Positions 45,201-58,111 are shown, counted from the first letter of the stretch. The stretch is 64,000 nt of DNA from Haliclona indistincta (GCA_964017065.1 OZ024783.1:4306816-4370815); one strand, 5' to 3'. Notes: generated by a model from the sequence alone, not told the origin. A program made the numbers and translations.

Positions 45201-48200
45201 TGATCCTCACAGTAAGGGCTATAAAGGCAGGACACTTCTCCATTGTGCTTGTCGGAATGGTCATTTGAACATTATACAGTACCTTATCAAGGACACAGGC
45301 TGTGATCCTACAATATTAGATTGCGATGGTAACATGCCAATAGACATTGCTTGTCTTTACGAGAATGTTACTGTGGTTATTTTTCTGATAACACAAGTTC
45401 GATATTTTTTGGGTGATGATGACAGTCTACTTCGCATTGCTTGTAGTAATGGTCAATTTAGTGCAGTCAAGTACCTTATTACTAAACTTAAAGTGGATCC
45501 AAACATTACCGAGAGTAGAGGCAGGACACCACTGCATTGTGCTTGTCAAAATGGTCACTTAGACATAATCCAATATCTCATCACTACACTAGGTTGTGAC
45601 CCAGTATCACCAGACAATCATGGTGACATGCCAATACACATTGCTTGCCTTGGTGGGCAATTAAGTGTAGTAAAACTTCTTATCAAAAAATACTTGTGTA
45701 ATCCTCACAGTAAGGGCTATAATGGCAGGACACCACTGCATTGTGCTTGTCAGAATAGTCATTTGAATATTATGGAGTACCTTATCAAGGACACAGGCTG
45801 TGATCCTACAGTATTAGATTGCGATGGTAACATGCCAATAGACATTGCTTGCCATTACAACAATGTTACTGTGATTACTTTTCTGATAACAGAAGTTCAA
45901 TATGACACTACGTTACTAGGTAATGATTGCAGTCTACTTCACATTGCTTGCAGTAATGGTCAATTTAGTGCAGTCAAGTACCTTATCACTAAACGTGACA
46001 TGGATCCAAACATTACCGAGAGTAAAGGCAGGACACCACTGCATTATGCTTGCCACAATGGTCAAATGGACATAGTCCAATATCTCATCACAGAGCGAAG
46101 TTGTGACAATACACTGCCTGACAAAGACGGAAACATGCCATTACACTTTGCTTGTATAGGTGGGCAATTGAGTGTGGTCAAGTACCTTATCACTGAACAA
46201 AACTGTGATCCGAGCAGTAGAGGCCAATGCGGCAGAACACCTTTACACTGTGCGTGTGAGAATGGCCATGTTGAAATAGTAATTTATCTCATTACAGACC
46301 AAGGTTGTGACCCAGCATTACCAGACAGCAATGACTACATGCCAGTACACATTGCTATTTTTCATCAGCAACTGAATGTAATTAAGTGTCTTATCACTGA
46401 AATTAACTGTGATCGAAGAAAGAGACAATATGCCATGGCACTAATAAATTATGCCTGTGAGAATGGTCATCTCAACGTGATCCAGTATCTCATCACAGAT
46501 CTTGGCTGTGACCCAGCATTACCAGATAATAATGGTGACTTGCCAATACATATTGCTAGCCTCAATGGGCAATTAGATATACTCCAGTATCTAATCACAG
46601 ACCATCAGTTTGATCCTCACAGTAAGGGCTATAATGGCAGGACACCACTGCATTGTGCTTGTCAGAATAGTCATTTGAATATTATGGAGTACCTTATCAA
46701 GGACACAGGCTGTGATCCTACAGTATTAGATTGTGATGGTAACATGCCAATAGACATTGCTTGTCATTACAACAATGTTACTGTGATTACTTTTCTGATA
46801 ACAGAAGTTCAATATGACACTACTTTATTAGCTGATGATTGCAGTCTACTTCACATTGCTTGTAGTAATGGTCAATTTAGTGCAGTCAAGTACCTGATCA
46901 CTAAACGTAAAATGAATCCAAACATTACCGAGAGTAGAGGCAGGACACCACTGCATTATGCTTGCCACAATGGTCAAATGGACATAGTCCAATATCTCAT
47001 CACAGAGCTAGGCTGTGACCCAGAATTACCAGATGATCATGGTGACATGCCAGTACACATTGCTATTCTTTCTGATCAACTGAGTGTTTTGAACTACTTT
47101 ATTAATGAACATCATAATGACCAGAATATTGAAGAGGGCTATGTCAAGGCGCTGATATATTACGCTTGTAGGAATGGTCGTATTAATGTGATCCAGTATC
47201 TCATCTCAAAGCATTGTTATGAACCAACATTACCAGATAACAATGGTGACTTGCTAATACATATTGCTAGCCTCAATGGCCAATTAGATATACTCCAGTA
47301 TCTTATCACAGACCATCTGTATGATCCTCACAGTAAGGGCTATAATGGCAGGACACCACTGCATTGTGCTTGTCAGAATAGTCATTTGAACATTATACAG
47401 TATCTTATCAAGGACACAGGCTGTGATCCTACAGTATTAGATTGCGATGGTTACATGCCAATAGACATTGCTTGTCATTACAACAATGTTGCTGTGGTTA
47501 CTTTTCTGATAACAGAAGTTCAATATGACACTACTTTATTAGCTGATGATTGCAGTCTACTTCACATTGCTTGTAGTAATGGTCAATTTAGTGCAGTCAA
47601 GTACCTTATCACTAAACGTGAAATGGATCCAAACATTACCGAGAGTAGAGGCAGGACACCACTGCATTATGCTTGCCACAATGGTCAAATGGACATAGTC
47701 CAATATTTCATCACAGAGCTGAGTTGTGACGAAACACTGCCTGACAATGAAGGCAATATGCCGTTACACTTTGCTTGTATAGGTGGGCAATTGAGTGTGG
47801 TCAAGTACCTTATCACTGAACAAAACTGTGATCCAAACAGTAGAGGCCAATATGGCAGAACACCTTTACATTGTGCTTGTGAGAATGGTAATCTGGATCT
47901 AGTCAATTCGCTTATCACTGAGCATTGTTGTGATCCAAGTTTACCAGACAATTATGGTGACATGCCGATACACATTGCGTGTATTTTTGGACAACTAAGT
48001 GTTATGAAATATCTTGACACCGAAATATACTTTGATCCAAATTCTATTAATCAATCTGGTAGAACACCACTTCATTGTGCTTGTCTGAATGGTCACTTAA
48101 ACATGCTCCAGTTTTTGATAATAAAACTGGGTTGTGACCCAGCATTATTGGACAATGATGGCAACATGTCAATACATGATGCTTGCATTAATGGTCAATT

Positions 48201-51200
48201 CAGTATAGTCAAGTACCTTATCACCGAGAAACAATGCAATATTATCAGTAGAGGGCAATATGGTAGAACACTACTGCATTTCGCTTGCCAGAATGGTCAC
48301 ATAGACATAGTTAAGTATTTGGTAATGCTTGGTTGTGATCTAGGAACACAAGACGATAATGGTGACAAGCCAATACATCTCTGTTGTCAACTGGCTGTAG
48401 TCAAATACCTTGTCACTGAACAACACTGTGATCCAAACTGTAGAGGACAATATGGTAGGACACCACTACATTGCGCTGGTAGTAATGGCAATATGGAGAT
48501 AGTCCGGTATCTGATCAATGAGCTTGGTTGTGACCCAGCATTACCAGTTGATAATGGTGACTTGCTAATACATATTGCTAGTCTCAATGGACAATTGAAT
48601 GTACTCCGGTATCTTATCGCAAAGCAAATATTTGATCCTCAAAGTAAGGGTTATAATGGCAGGACACCACTGCATTGTGCTTGTCAGAATGGTCATTTAA
48701 ACATAATACAATACCTCCTCCGTTGTGAACCTTTTGATAAAAGAAATTTACCAATTCACACTGCTTGTCGTAGTGGACAATTGAATGTAATAAAGTATTT
48801 TATCAATAAGCATCATTGTGATCCACCACTTGTTTATGCCTGTCAAAATGGTCATATGTGTGTGATTCAGTATCTTATCACAGAGCTTGGTTGTGACCCG
48901 ATTCTGGGAGATAGTAATGGTAACATGCCAATTCACTTTGCCTGTCTTAGTGGGCAGTTGAGTGTAGTCAAGTACCTTATCACTGAACAACACTGTGATC
49001 CATACAGTAGAGGACAATATGGTAGAACACCACTGCATTATGCTTGTGATAAAGGTCATATGAACCTAATCCAGTACCTCATCAATGAAGTAGGTTGTAA
49101 TCCTGCAGTTGTTGACTGTTATAGCAGAACACCTTTGCATTACGCTTGTGGTGCTGGCAATGTTGATGTTGCACAATGGCTGTTACAAGATAGAAGAGTG
49201 GATGTGCTGTGTATTGATAGAAATGGTCGTACTCCACTTAATTATGCTGAATCTAATCACAATAGCTATGATTTTTTGAAACTGTTCCAACCTTTTCTGC
49301 AATCAATGAAGTCCTATCCACTTCATTCATTTACAAAAACTGTTCTCACAGGAAACTGTGGTGCAGGGAAATCTTCTCTTGCTCAATGCATCATACAACA
49401 AGCCACTGGTGGCTGGTTTCAACTATTCAGGAAATTACCTCCTGTGGAACTCCTTACAGCTGGTATAAACACTCATTTTGTTTACAGTCCTAGTGTGGGA
49501 AACATGATTCTGTTTGATTTGGCTGGACAAGCTGAATACAACTTCAGCCATTCTGCTATAATGGAAGCTGTTGTAAAAAAATCCATGACCATTTTCGTTA
49601 ATCTTGTTGATCTCAGTAAGAGTGAAGAAGACATAACTCATGCTCTTTGTTACTGGCTAAACTTTATTGAAGAATCAACACAAAAGAATGAAGAGAAATC
49701 ATTCCTCATAGTAGTTGGTAGCCATGCTGACAGAATCACTAATAATCAACATGAATCTAAGAAGTCACTTATAACCGAACTTGTAGAGGCGAGAGCAAAA
49801 AGATTAGAATATATTGGATATGTTGGTATGGATTGCCGTAAGATGAATAATAAGGCATTTCCTTCTTTGGTTCTGCAATGTCATCGCTCTATATTGGATC
49901 AAGCACCTTCACTGAGCATATACTGTCATCTGCTGTATGCATTTCTTCGAACAAAGGTGGAAAAAATAGCTATTGATTTGAATGACCTCAAATCAAATCT
50001 TATTGCTGTTGGAGATTCTCGCATTCCACTAGATGTGTCATACCTGGATGAACTGTTAGAGTCTCTGAATGAAATAGGTGTAATTATTTACATGAGGAAC
50101 AGACATTGTGTGGAGAAAAGCTGGGTGGTGATAAAGATAGAAATATTATTAAAAGAGGTTAATGGAGTGGTTTTTGCACCAAAACATTTCAAAGAGTATC
50201 GTCCAATTGCCAGCAATACTGGTATAATACGGGTCTCTTCATTTCAACAGCTATTTTCCAAGTATGACCCTGAAATGCTGGTGCAACTATTAGTCAGTCT
50301 TGAGTTCTGCCTTCCTGTCAACTTGTCCTGTAGCAATACAAACCTTCAAGCTTCATTTTCTATGAGGGATGAAACAGATCAATTTCTTTTCTTTCCTTCA
50401 CTGTTGAATACTGAGCGACCACAAGATTTAGTCATAGAACAATCTGATCTGGTTGCATTTGGATGGTGTCTTGGCTCCAAAGATTATCAGTACAAATATT
50501 TCTCAGTTCGCTTTCTACATGTTTTGATTCTTCGTCTGGCATATACATTTCCTTTACCCCGTGAAAACGTTTCTGAAAGCTACTCTTTGCATGGACTTGA
50601 GCAGAGGTGTACTGTGTGGACAAATGGCATTTCCTGGAATAATGAAGATGGTATCAGGACAGTAGTGGAGGTTATCCAGCAGAATCGTTGGGTGGTAGTG
50701 ACCATGTACCACAACAAGGACATCACCAGACCAGTGGAGTACAACAAGCATCGCAGTGCTGTGATCAGACTGGTTCTAGATCTTCAGATGGAACTGGCTC
50801 CAGACCTGGAGACATTAGAGTGTCTCGTCTCACCCTCTCTAGTCCAACAGTGTCCATTGGAAAGTATTCCTGATACTGCAGATCTATTCGCTATCAAAGA
50901 TATTGCTAGAGCAATGCTCCTCCGCAAACCCGTGATTCTTAGCTGCACTGATGACAACCATCAGCTCTCAACTGAAAAGGCTCTATTCTTTGAGCCATAT
51001 CATCTCTTCAGCCCCGGTTCTGTGTGTGAACTGATGGACAGCAGCAAGAGTGACCAGCCAGTCTCCTCTGCCCTCCTCAATGAGGTGAGGGATTGCTTTC
51101 AGCAGCCTCAGCTAAATTCACAGAGCAACTTGAGCTTGAGGAAGCACTTGGACAGTATGAGCATATTCACAGGAAGAAATCCACTGGTGAGTATGTAGCT

Positions 51201-51761
51201 GTACTATGGTTTTACGAGCAATTTTTTAATAATATTCTTTTCTATAGGTATTGGCAGAACTTAATCCTGACGTAAGTTTCAAGCAATCACCAACAGTTGG
51301 TGTAGAAGGTAAAATCAATCTAGATAAACTTTATGCTCTTGTGTCAATTTGACATGTTTCGTTTACATGTAGCAACATCAGCTCAGTCTTGTACTCAACA
51401 TGCTCCTACTACTCAACCAGTATCTACTCCTCCTAATGAGGAAGAACCGCAAGTCATGGTACATGTAGACTTATCCAAAGTTCCTGATGGCACACTAGGT
51501 AAGGAGTGCATCAACTCTTTGAGTATCATTTCATCTCTCACTATAGATGACTCTCATCTATCAGTGTTAGTGACAGCATTGAGTACAGTGTATCAATGGT
51601 TCCCACTTGGAATTCGTCTTGGTTTGAGTCATCCTGCTTTAAAAACTATTGAAGAGAATCAGAGAGGACAAGTGGAGAGGTGTAGGATAGATATGCTAGA
51701 CCTGTGGCTGAAGGGCCAAGAAGACAAGCGTACTAAACAGTTCCTTCAAAATGCTTTGTGA
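42211..51761 (+). CDS. Giant ankyrin-Roc-COR-death protein 2
   Basis: About 3125 residues, intact. ATG 42211 gives MDDTDPQNLKLC, aligning with gene 1 through LQQPAAVRTSY. Ankyrin repeats cover roughly residues 60-2345, with recurring modules (SKGYNGRTPLHCACQN, DCDGNMPIDIAC, TESRGRTPLHYACHNGQ). Roc: P-loop GNCGAGKS (2381-2388), DLAGQ (2436-2440), GSHAD (2503-2507). COR follows, ending in the conserved WVVVTMYHNK and HRSAVIRLVLDLQ. Exon 1 ends at 51186. Exons 51248-51308, 51373-51498 and 51547-51761 keep phase, with 61- and 64-nt introns and an optional 48-nt one. The C-terminus is a death domain (WFPLGIRLGLSHPALKTIEE). Order and domains match DAPK1 minus kinase and LRRK-type ROCO logic: GTP-dependent dimer scaffold plus death-fold output, presumably cytoplasmic. 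Function is inferred. Confidence 0.9.
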
Positions 51762-52049
51762 CAACTCTCTTCTACTAGTGAGTATAAGAGAAAATAGCTC
51801 AATGCACCAACTACCATGAATGCTAATGAATGCACCATTAAGGCTTTTTATTAATGTAATGTGATATCGAACAATAGTACAATGTGCATACACTCCAATA
51901 TCATGTGTGTTGTACTAAAACGTCTCAATTTATTACAGATAATGTGTCGTGATGTGTCATATCATCCTCCCATTTCTCTCATTGTTTTTTCGCTAAAATT
52001 ATTTCTCAATACTGCCGACCGTACTGCAAGTCATCATTGCTGACTATCA
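51762..52049 (+). other. 3' region of gene 2 with a possible extra exon
   Basis: AATTTATTACAG| at about 51939 opens a frame reading IMCRDVSYHPPISLIVFSLK then LFLN, with a stop at 52041. It lies where the membrane-tail exon of gene 1 sits relative to the duplicated block. The sequences are not alike, and the gene 2 frame already stops at 51761, so use of this exon is doubtful. Confidence 0.25.
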
Positions 52050-53272
52050 CAGTAAGTATTACAGCATTGTCAATGCCTTTATTATGACAATTGGCTTTAT
52101 TATGCGTGTGTGCTTATAATGTCTTAATTTCTTTCTGCAGGACTTCTTTGTGCAATTACTTCTGCCTACTCTCTCAGGACCAGTTGAATCTCTCATTCTT
52201 CTGCCGCTTGTATGATCCTTGCTCTAGAATGCTGTTACCTTATGATTATCTTACTAGAGCTCCTGCCTCATGATGCCCTCACAACCTAATCTGACACTCG
52301 CTCCTTTCACTCTCTCTCTCTCTTTCTTTGATCCTCCTGTCTAATATGGGATCAAAAAACGATTTAATATTTATTATAAAAATTGATGGCTAGCAAGGTC
52401 GTGCACCATCAATCCTGACTCCTGTTTGATCCAAGCTCTTTAAACTGGATCCACTCCATCTCTCAGTCCTTCCTTACGTCTTATTTGATCCAAGTGTGAT
52501 CATTATTTAATTCTTCATAATTCTCGACTCTATTTGCAGTTGATGGTCTCCATCAATCTCACTCTGTTCTTTCCGATCCAATCTCCTCATACTGGATCAT
52601 GATATTAATTATTTATTATTGTCCTCGGCTAATACAGTTAACCTCTTGATCACTAGCTCATCTTCAACCAGTCTCAATCAATGTGTTCTCTCTTTGTCTA
52701 CTAGAGCACTCTGAGCTATAAAGACTCCTTTTCGATTTCTCTTCTTCTTAACTGATCAAGACTGGTTCCAGCCGCCTTCAACTCTCTAATCTCTCTCTTA
52801 AACTCTTTCCACATTCTTTATACCAGATCTTGTCTCCAGTGAGCAGATCTACTTGTTATATTCTTTATCGCCGACTCTCATGCAATCAGTTAAAGCAAAT
52901 CATGGAATTCTTTATGAATGATCTGTGTGCACATGATCATCACATTCTCTTGGATGTTCAATAATTCTAAACTATGTTTCCACTTATTATGTCTAAGTTT
53001 TATGATTAATTTTAGATTTATTCTTTTCCATCACATTCAATATTTTCGGCACTCTTCACTTATCAATCATTCACAGGTTTCAATTTCACAGGTTCATTTC
53101 GTTTTTATAATTATCATAAAAATTGTGCAAAACTCCAATAATACACCATGGTTTTTCCATGGTCAAAAGACTTACTGTTAGAACATTGTGACGAAATTTA
53201 CAATTTCGCGCCTTTTTGTAATAACGAGCTACGCCTTCTTTTGGGGTGCTTTGTTGGTAGAGACAATTCAGT
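52050..53272 (+). repeat. Segmental duplication, copy B
   Basis: Partner of 26480-28340 without the fold-back insertion. Shared landmarks are GCATTGTCAATGCCTTTATT, CAGTTGAATCTCT, TCGTGCACCATCAATCCTG and ACACCATGGTTT. No ORF. Confidence 0.85.
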
Positions 53273-54083
53273 ATGATGCGCTATCGCTCGTTCGGTGAGG
53301 GTGGAAGAGTACTGTTGTCTGTGATTGGACTGGGAGGCTCTGGATACGGGAGAATATACGGAGAGTTTGACGAAGAGGCAGCGAGAGCAGGCCTCAGGTA
53401 AACCAGAAACAGTGGCGTAGGAAGATTTTTTGAGCAGGGGGGCCCAAGATTTAGGCGAGCGGAGCGAGCCGGAAAATTTTGCTAATTAATATTCATAAGG
53501 GGCGTTATTACAGCGATTTTATGGCTATCTTTGACATGCAAACGTGCTACGTGAAATTTTATTAGCTGCACTGATGGCATGGCAGTGTATAGTGTAGTGG
53601 TCTAGGTATTAAACTGAGACTCGTTGGCAATGCCACAAATTTGCTGGGTACTTTCTGAACAATAAGCTCAAAAATAAGGGGGGCCCTGGCCCCTGTGGCC
53701 CCCCCTGTTCCTACGCCCATGAGAAATAAACTGCATGTGCCACATGAAAATAGCTTGGGGCATACCCTTACCCCATATAGAGCTGATCAACTTTTAACAC
53801 ATAAAAAATTCCCCTTAAAAATATAATTATTGTGTGAAAACCAGAAACTGCTATGTCTCAATTCCTCTAGGTTGTTTCCACACTGATCGCCATTACTGAT
53901 AAGGAGATGCTGGACAAGAATATAGCGTCCACTTTCACTCCTCTCACAGAGAAGGAACGAGAGGTGCAGGAGGAGATTGAGAGGAGGTTCTTCCAGCCCC
54001 TCCCCCAGAGGCACTGGGAGGGGGTGGAGCCTGCCAGCTACTGGAAAATGATGAGAGAGCAAGGACTATCACAACCAACATGA
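53273..54083 (+). pseudogene. Aldo-keto reductase (L-galactose dehydrogenase-like), copy B, central exons missing
   Basis: Exon 1 (53273-53397) is intact: MMRYRSFGEGGRV, LLSVIGLGGSGYGRIYGEF, donor CAG|GTAAAC. The terminal exon (53871-54083, after ATTCCTCTAG) encodes the family's C-terminus: LTEKEREVQEEIERRFFQPL, then RHWEGVEPASYWKMM and stop at 54081-54083. The roughly 470 bp between contain a MITE and unrelated DNA. The exon with the Asp-Tyr-Lys-His active site, present in copy A, is gone. The locus cannot make an active enzyme. The two surviving exons are cleaner than in copy A, so copies A and B are complementary wrecks of one gene. Confidence 0.8.
53410..53721. mobile_element. 312-bp MITE with CAGTGGCGTAGG terminus
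   Basis: The left end CAGTGGCGTAGGAAG and the right end (inverted CATGGGCGTAGGAAC) form a 15-bp imperfect TIR. AGAAA flanks both sides (53405-53409, 53722-53726), and the paralogous intron in unit A lacks the element. The terminus resembles hAT or Chapaev-type MITEs; superfamily uncertain. Confidence 0.65.
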
Positions 54084-54089
54084 CTATTG

Positions 54090-54625
54090 GAATGACTGAC
54101 AAACTACTCGTCTGTTTGTTCTGTGCATGATTTTACATCTAGCTAGCAAGGTGATTCACATTTACAGTCTCAAGATACTGTTGTCAGTGTCTACATTTAG
54201 AGACTGAAGATAACACGTGAATACATTTTTACCATAGTACTGGAAAAAAAAACATTGTCTGTATCTCAGAGATTCAGACTACAGTGGGCTGCTAATATCT
54301 GATCAAACCTCCAAAATTCAGACAGATGCTTCATAGCAGATGCATTATGAGAATAGGCCGAGATTATTTTCAGCCCCACACCACAGATGCATGGTGAAAT
54401 TTTGTTCCATTGGTGTCTGGATTAGTGAGGCTCTACTGTATGTGCAAAAACTTCATGAAGACGTAGAGTGTGTTTAGCACACATGACTACAGTTTGTAAG
54501 AACAAAAGCACTTTTATACTGTACACTAGTGCTGGTTTGCATAAAATAACATTTTCAATGACAGAGTGGTTGCAGGTTTAGTACAGTATACATTGCTATA
54601 GGGTAGAACCCTGTAATAATAACAT
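54090..54625. other. Intergenic DNA with a decayed pogo-like MITE
   Basis: ACAGTGGGCTGCTAATATCT (54280) and the inverted GTGTCTGGATTAGTGAGGCT (54411) resemble worn ends of the pogo-like element at 55800. No gene. Confidence 0.4.
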
Positions 54626-54626
54626 G

Positions 54627-54985
54627 CTATTTCCAGCTCAGGTCATATCTTTGTAGCGTGTGCTGAAGTTGCTTCATCTTGCGCAGCATTTGAAGACTCT
54701 CCTGTGAGCTCGATCGACAATCAGACGAATGCACCTCTTCTTCGTCATTAGCTGGGTGTGTCTTTGACTTTGGTCTGACCGTGGTCACAATCTCAACTTC
54801 ACCATTCTCTGGAATATGTACAGCAGTGCTTGAGTGCTCTTGAGCTCCTTGAGTGCACTTTTTCGTCTTTCCTCGTTTTGTGGTACGTCCGTGACGCCAT
54901 GAAGTGTTTCACGACGTCGATCTAGCTTGTTCTCCAGGCGTTCCACGAGACACTGCAGCTCTTTTTTGAGGTCTCCTTTTTCAAG
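54627..54985 (-). pseudogene. Coiled-coil protein fragment, unrecognised
   Basis: The minus strand has two overlapping frames. The upstream one reads DLKKELQCLVERLENKLDRR. After a frame change near 54860 the second reads EHSSTAVHIPENGEVEIVTT and ends SLQMLRKMKQLQHTLQRYDL SWK before TAG (54627-54629). The heptad pattern and natural composition suggest real ancestral coding, perhaps an element-borne coiled-coil protein. It could also be two exons with a small intron. Confidence 0.35.
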
Positions 54986-55060
54986 CCTTGTTCCTTTACT
55001 TTTGCAAACATCATCCCTACACTTTTAATTTTTTTTATTAAATTTTACTCTACTTGTAAA
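54966..55060. mobile_element. Single arm end of the 33-bp-repeat fold-back family
   Basis: TTGTTCCTTTACTTTTGCAA, CATCATCCCTACACTTTT and ACTCTACTTGTA match the right end of the element at 13860-14715. It sits directly before reductase copy C. Confidence 0.75.
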
Positions 55061-55075
55061 TGTACTGTTCTGCAG

Positions 55076-55269
55076 GCAGTGACCACTCTGGTCAGTATGA
55101 TGGATACTGCAATGGTGGATACTAACGTTGATGCAGTACTGAGACCACTGACAGAGAAGGAACAAGAGGTGCTATGCAGGAGGAGATCGAGAGGAGGTTC
55201 TTTCAGCCCCTCCCTCAGAGGCACTGGGAGGGAAAGGAGTACTGGCAAGCTATGAAGACAAATCAATAG
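55076..55269 (+). pseudogene. Aldo-keto reductase terminal exon, copy C
   Basis: After TGTTCTGCAG the frame encodes LRPLTEKEQEVL. A 5-bp insertion relative to copy B (CTATG near 55173) shifts it, then EEIERRFFQPLPQRHWEG and KEYWQAMKTNQ stop at 55267-55269. It is an isolated exon with no reductase body nearby. A further partial duplication of the reductase 3' end. Confidence 0.75.
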
Positions 55270-55799
55270 AACCATAGAACATGTTGTAATAATAAATATT
55301 AGTGTAATAAGTGTACTGTAATTTACTCACTCTCAATCTGATCTGTTGCGAAATTGAGCTCTTTTCCATTCTCCAATGTATGAATTTCATTTTATTTGCG
55401 TGGGCTGAGGGTAAACTCCGTTAATTATTAAAGCTCCAAGCCAAGTTTCGGCCCATGTTTCGCTCGCGCTGTGGTGGACTGGTGGTTGGATTTACACGAC
55501 TATAACAGCTTGTGTCGGTGAGTTTGATACATTTTTCTGAACAGTCACTAATCCTGCTTTCATCAGGACTCAAAGCCTCTCACGGATCGTGACTGTTTGA
55601 CCAAAAGTTCGATTCAGGCAACTACGGTTGCTGTAGAAGAGAACTATAATTATTCTGTCGTCAAGGCACGTTGGATCAAGATGTCTCGTTCATGCTGTTA
55701 GCACACAGGTAAATATTAATTTTCATCATATTTTACTTGCACTCTCATGAGGATTGCTTGTTACTTTTAATAGCATTTCTAATTTTAGAAATTTATATA
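55270..55799. other. Possible non-coding exons
   Basis: Donor-like GTCG|GTGAGT at 55518 and ACACAG|GTAAAT at 55711 bracket GC-richer sequence, as 5' UTR exons might. No ORF supports a gene. Confidence 0.25.
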
Positions 55800-56041
55800 C
55801 AGTAGACCCTCGCTAATCCGAACACCTTGGTACCCCGCTAACAGAAAAACTGTTCGGATTAGTGAATTCGTTCGGACTAGCAAAAACATGTAGATGATAC
55901 AGATAGCTAACAATGCTAATTATATTATTCATGTACACGTAATGAGATTCACAATCCTATAATGATATTCACAATCAAATTTCCCCCTTCGGACTAGCGA
56001 GGGTACAGATTAGGGTTGTTCGGATTAGTGAGGGTTCACTG
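55800..56041. mobile_element. pogo/Tigger-like MITE
   Basis: CAGTAGACCCTCGCTAATCC at the left and the inverted TTCGGATTAGTGAGGGTTCA with CTG at the right match the familiar CAGTRRACCCTCGCTAATCCG ends of pogo-type elements. It is 242 bp with no ORF. Confidence 0.8.
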
Positions 56042-56973
56042 TGTGGTATTCTGAGCAAACTACAGTGGTTTTATCACTCAATGCAACAACCACAAAAGCG
56101 AAAAGCATGACTGTGTCTTATTTTATTTTATAGTTATATCACGCCTACGAGGGAATTATCCGGTTTACAGTCACAAGCATGAGGTAGCGAAGCGTCCAAG
56201 CTAGTGTGATGTAAACGGATAAATGATTTATATTCGTTGCTTCCAGTGGCCGCGCCGTTGCTAAATGAGATCAGTAAAACCGCATGGTTATGAGATACGT
56301 AGCTGAGGTCGAGGTCATGGTAGGATCTGCTGTGTAGTGTAGAGACAGCGACCGTAAGGAAAGCAAAGCAAAGAGTGGAAAACAAGGAAGAAATTACTTA
56401 TCGATGTTTTGTGTGTAGCGCGCTTTGATCATGCTATCATGATGCTATGTGTTGCCACAGAGACTTGTTACACTATGGTGTTCTAGGTCTGCTAAGCTAG
56501 GAGAATGTTTCTTTTGCTCGTAGGATCTCGCTTTCGTGCACTAAAGTTCTTTTTTTTGCCAGCAGTCCATGACCTTTGCACCGAGGGACCATATCAAATA
56601 TCAAAGGAAATTTGGAGTATAGTCTAGTGATATTGACCAATGAAATTGACTACAGCTTGGACTCTAAATAGCTTATCCAAACCGCGCACTTAGTATCAAA
56701 GCCGTGCTACTTTGAATCAGTACAGGATTCATTCTCTCTGCATAACAAACAGACTATCATAAACAAGACTAGTTGACACATAGCGCAGATAGACGAGTGG
56801 AGGTGAGCTAGAAATGTTGCTCGCTTTCGATCGATATCGTTAGTCACAAGTCCGCACAGCATGCCGTGGCAGGGGAGGAGTTTCAAAAGCCAGGGTGGAG
56901 TTTTTTATCGCGAATGTTCTAGTGGTGCACATGGCTGGCGACCCAAGGAGCTTCTGTGTGGACAGTTTAATGT
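56042..56973. other. Gene-poor DNA
   Basis: No coding region supported. Minus-strand ORF text at 56134-56385 has no motif. CTAATCC-type remnants are absent. Confidence 0.35.
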
Positions 56974-56979
56974 TAGAGG

Positions 56980-58105
56980 TACGGTCGCCCTAAAGGTCGC
57001 CTCTCGCGACTCATGCCCTCGTCCCTCACGAACGTTCTCTCCTCCCTCACGAACGTTCTGCCCTCTCTCACGAATGTTCTCTCGTCCCTCACGAATGTTC
57101 TCTCGTCCCTCACGAATGTTCTCTCGTCCCTCACGAATGTTCTCTCCTCCCTCATGAATGTTCTCTCGTCCCTCACGAATGTTCTCTCGTCCCTCACGAA
57201 CGTTTCTCGAAAGTTATTAAGGCGAGTATTAAGGTTTAGGGATACCACGCCTACCACGAGCAAGTAGCCTGAGAGAAACACTTGTAGCATCGCGTGTGTT
57301 GGTTTGGCTGGACAAAGCATTGCATATCCAGTCAGAGCAAAGACTGCACTTTGTCGTTTGCAAAAGCGATTGCTAGACTCGTTACCATAGTGCAACGAGC
57401 AGCTTCGTCGACTAAAAAGGTCGAAATCTCGTTGTGGGCATTCTGTTACTGTAGCACGACTAGACTTGGCATGTATAGCTAGACAGCTTAGTTATCTAGG
57501 AATCAACGGATCCATTCATCGATATCAGGTTTTAAGTGCAGTGTTATGTTTACGCACATACTCGAAAAGCTAGTCAAGGCTAATTCTCGAGTGTATGCGT
57601 GAACATAACTCGGAACCAAAGCTGATATCGAAAAATAGAACCGTTGATCCCTAGATAACTAAGCTGTCTAGCTGCATGCCAAGTCTAGTCGTGCTACAGT
57701 AACAGAATGCCCACAACGAAATTTCGACTTTTTTAGTCGACGAAGCTGCTCGTTGCACTATGGTAACGAGTCTAGCAATCGCTTTTGCAAACGACAAAGT
57801 GCAGTCTTTGCTCTGACTGGATATGCAATGCTTTGTCCAGCCAAACCAACACACGCGATGCTACAAGTGTTTCTCTCAGGCTACTTGCTCGTGGTAGGCA
57901 TGGTATCCCTTAACCTTAATACTCGCCTTAATAACTTTCGAGAAACGTTCGTGAGGGACGAGAGAACATTCTTGAGGGACGAGAGAACATTCATGAGGGA
58001 GGAGAGAACATTCGTGAGGGAAGGCTGAACGTTCCTGAGGGACGAGAGAACGTTCGTGAGGGACGAGGGCATGAGTCGCGAGAGGCGACCTTTAGGGCCA
58101 CCGTA
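56980..58105. mobile_element. 1.1-kb whole-element palindrome with 21-bp repeats
   Basis: The ends TACGGTCGCCCTAAAGGTCG are inverted at 58105, and the complementarity runs to a centre near 57566. The 6-bp TAGAGG flanks both sides (56974-56979, 58106-58111). Each arm holds a 21-bp tandem repeat (CTCGTCCCTCACGAATGTTCT): about nine units on the left, about seven on the right. Mirror ORFs of 62-140 codons on opposite strands (for example the CWFGWTKHCISSQSKDCTLS frame) exist because of the symmetry. A lone arm lies at 59170-59545. Confidence 0.9.
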
Positions 58106-58111
58106 TAGAGG

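Noticed and set aside
43893..51000. Minus-strand ORFs opposite giant gene 2
   Set aside because: Shadows of the ankyrin and COR coding frame; codon pattern and conservation follow the plus strand.
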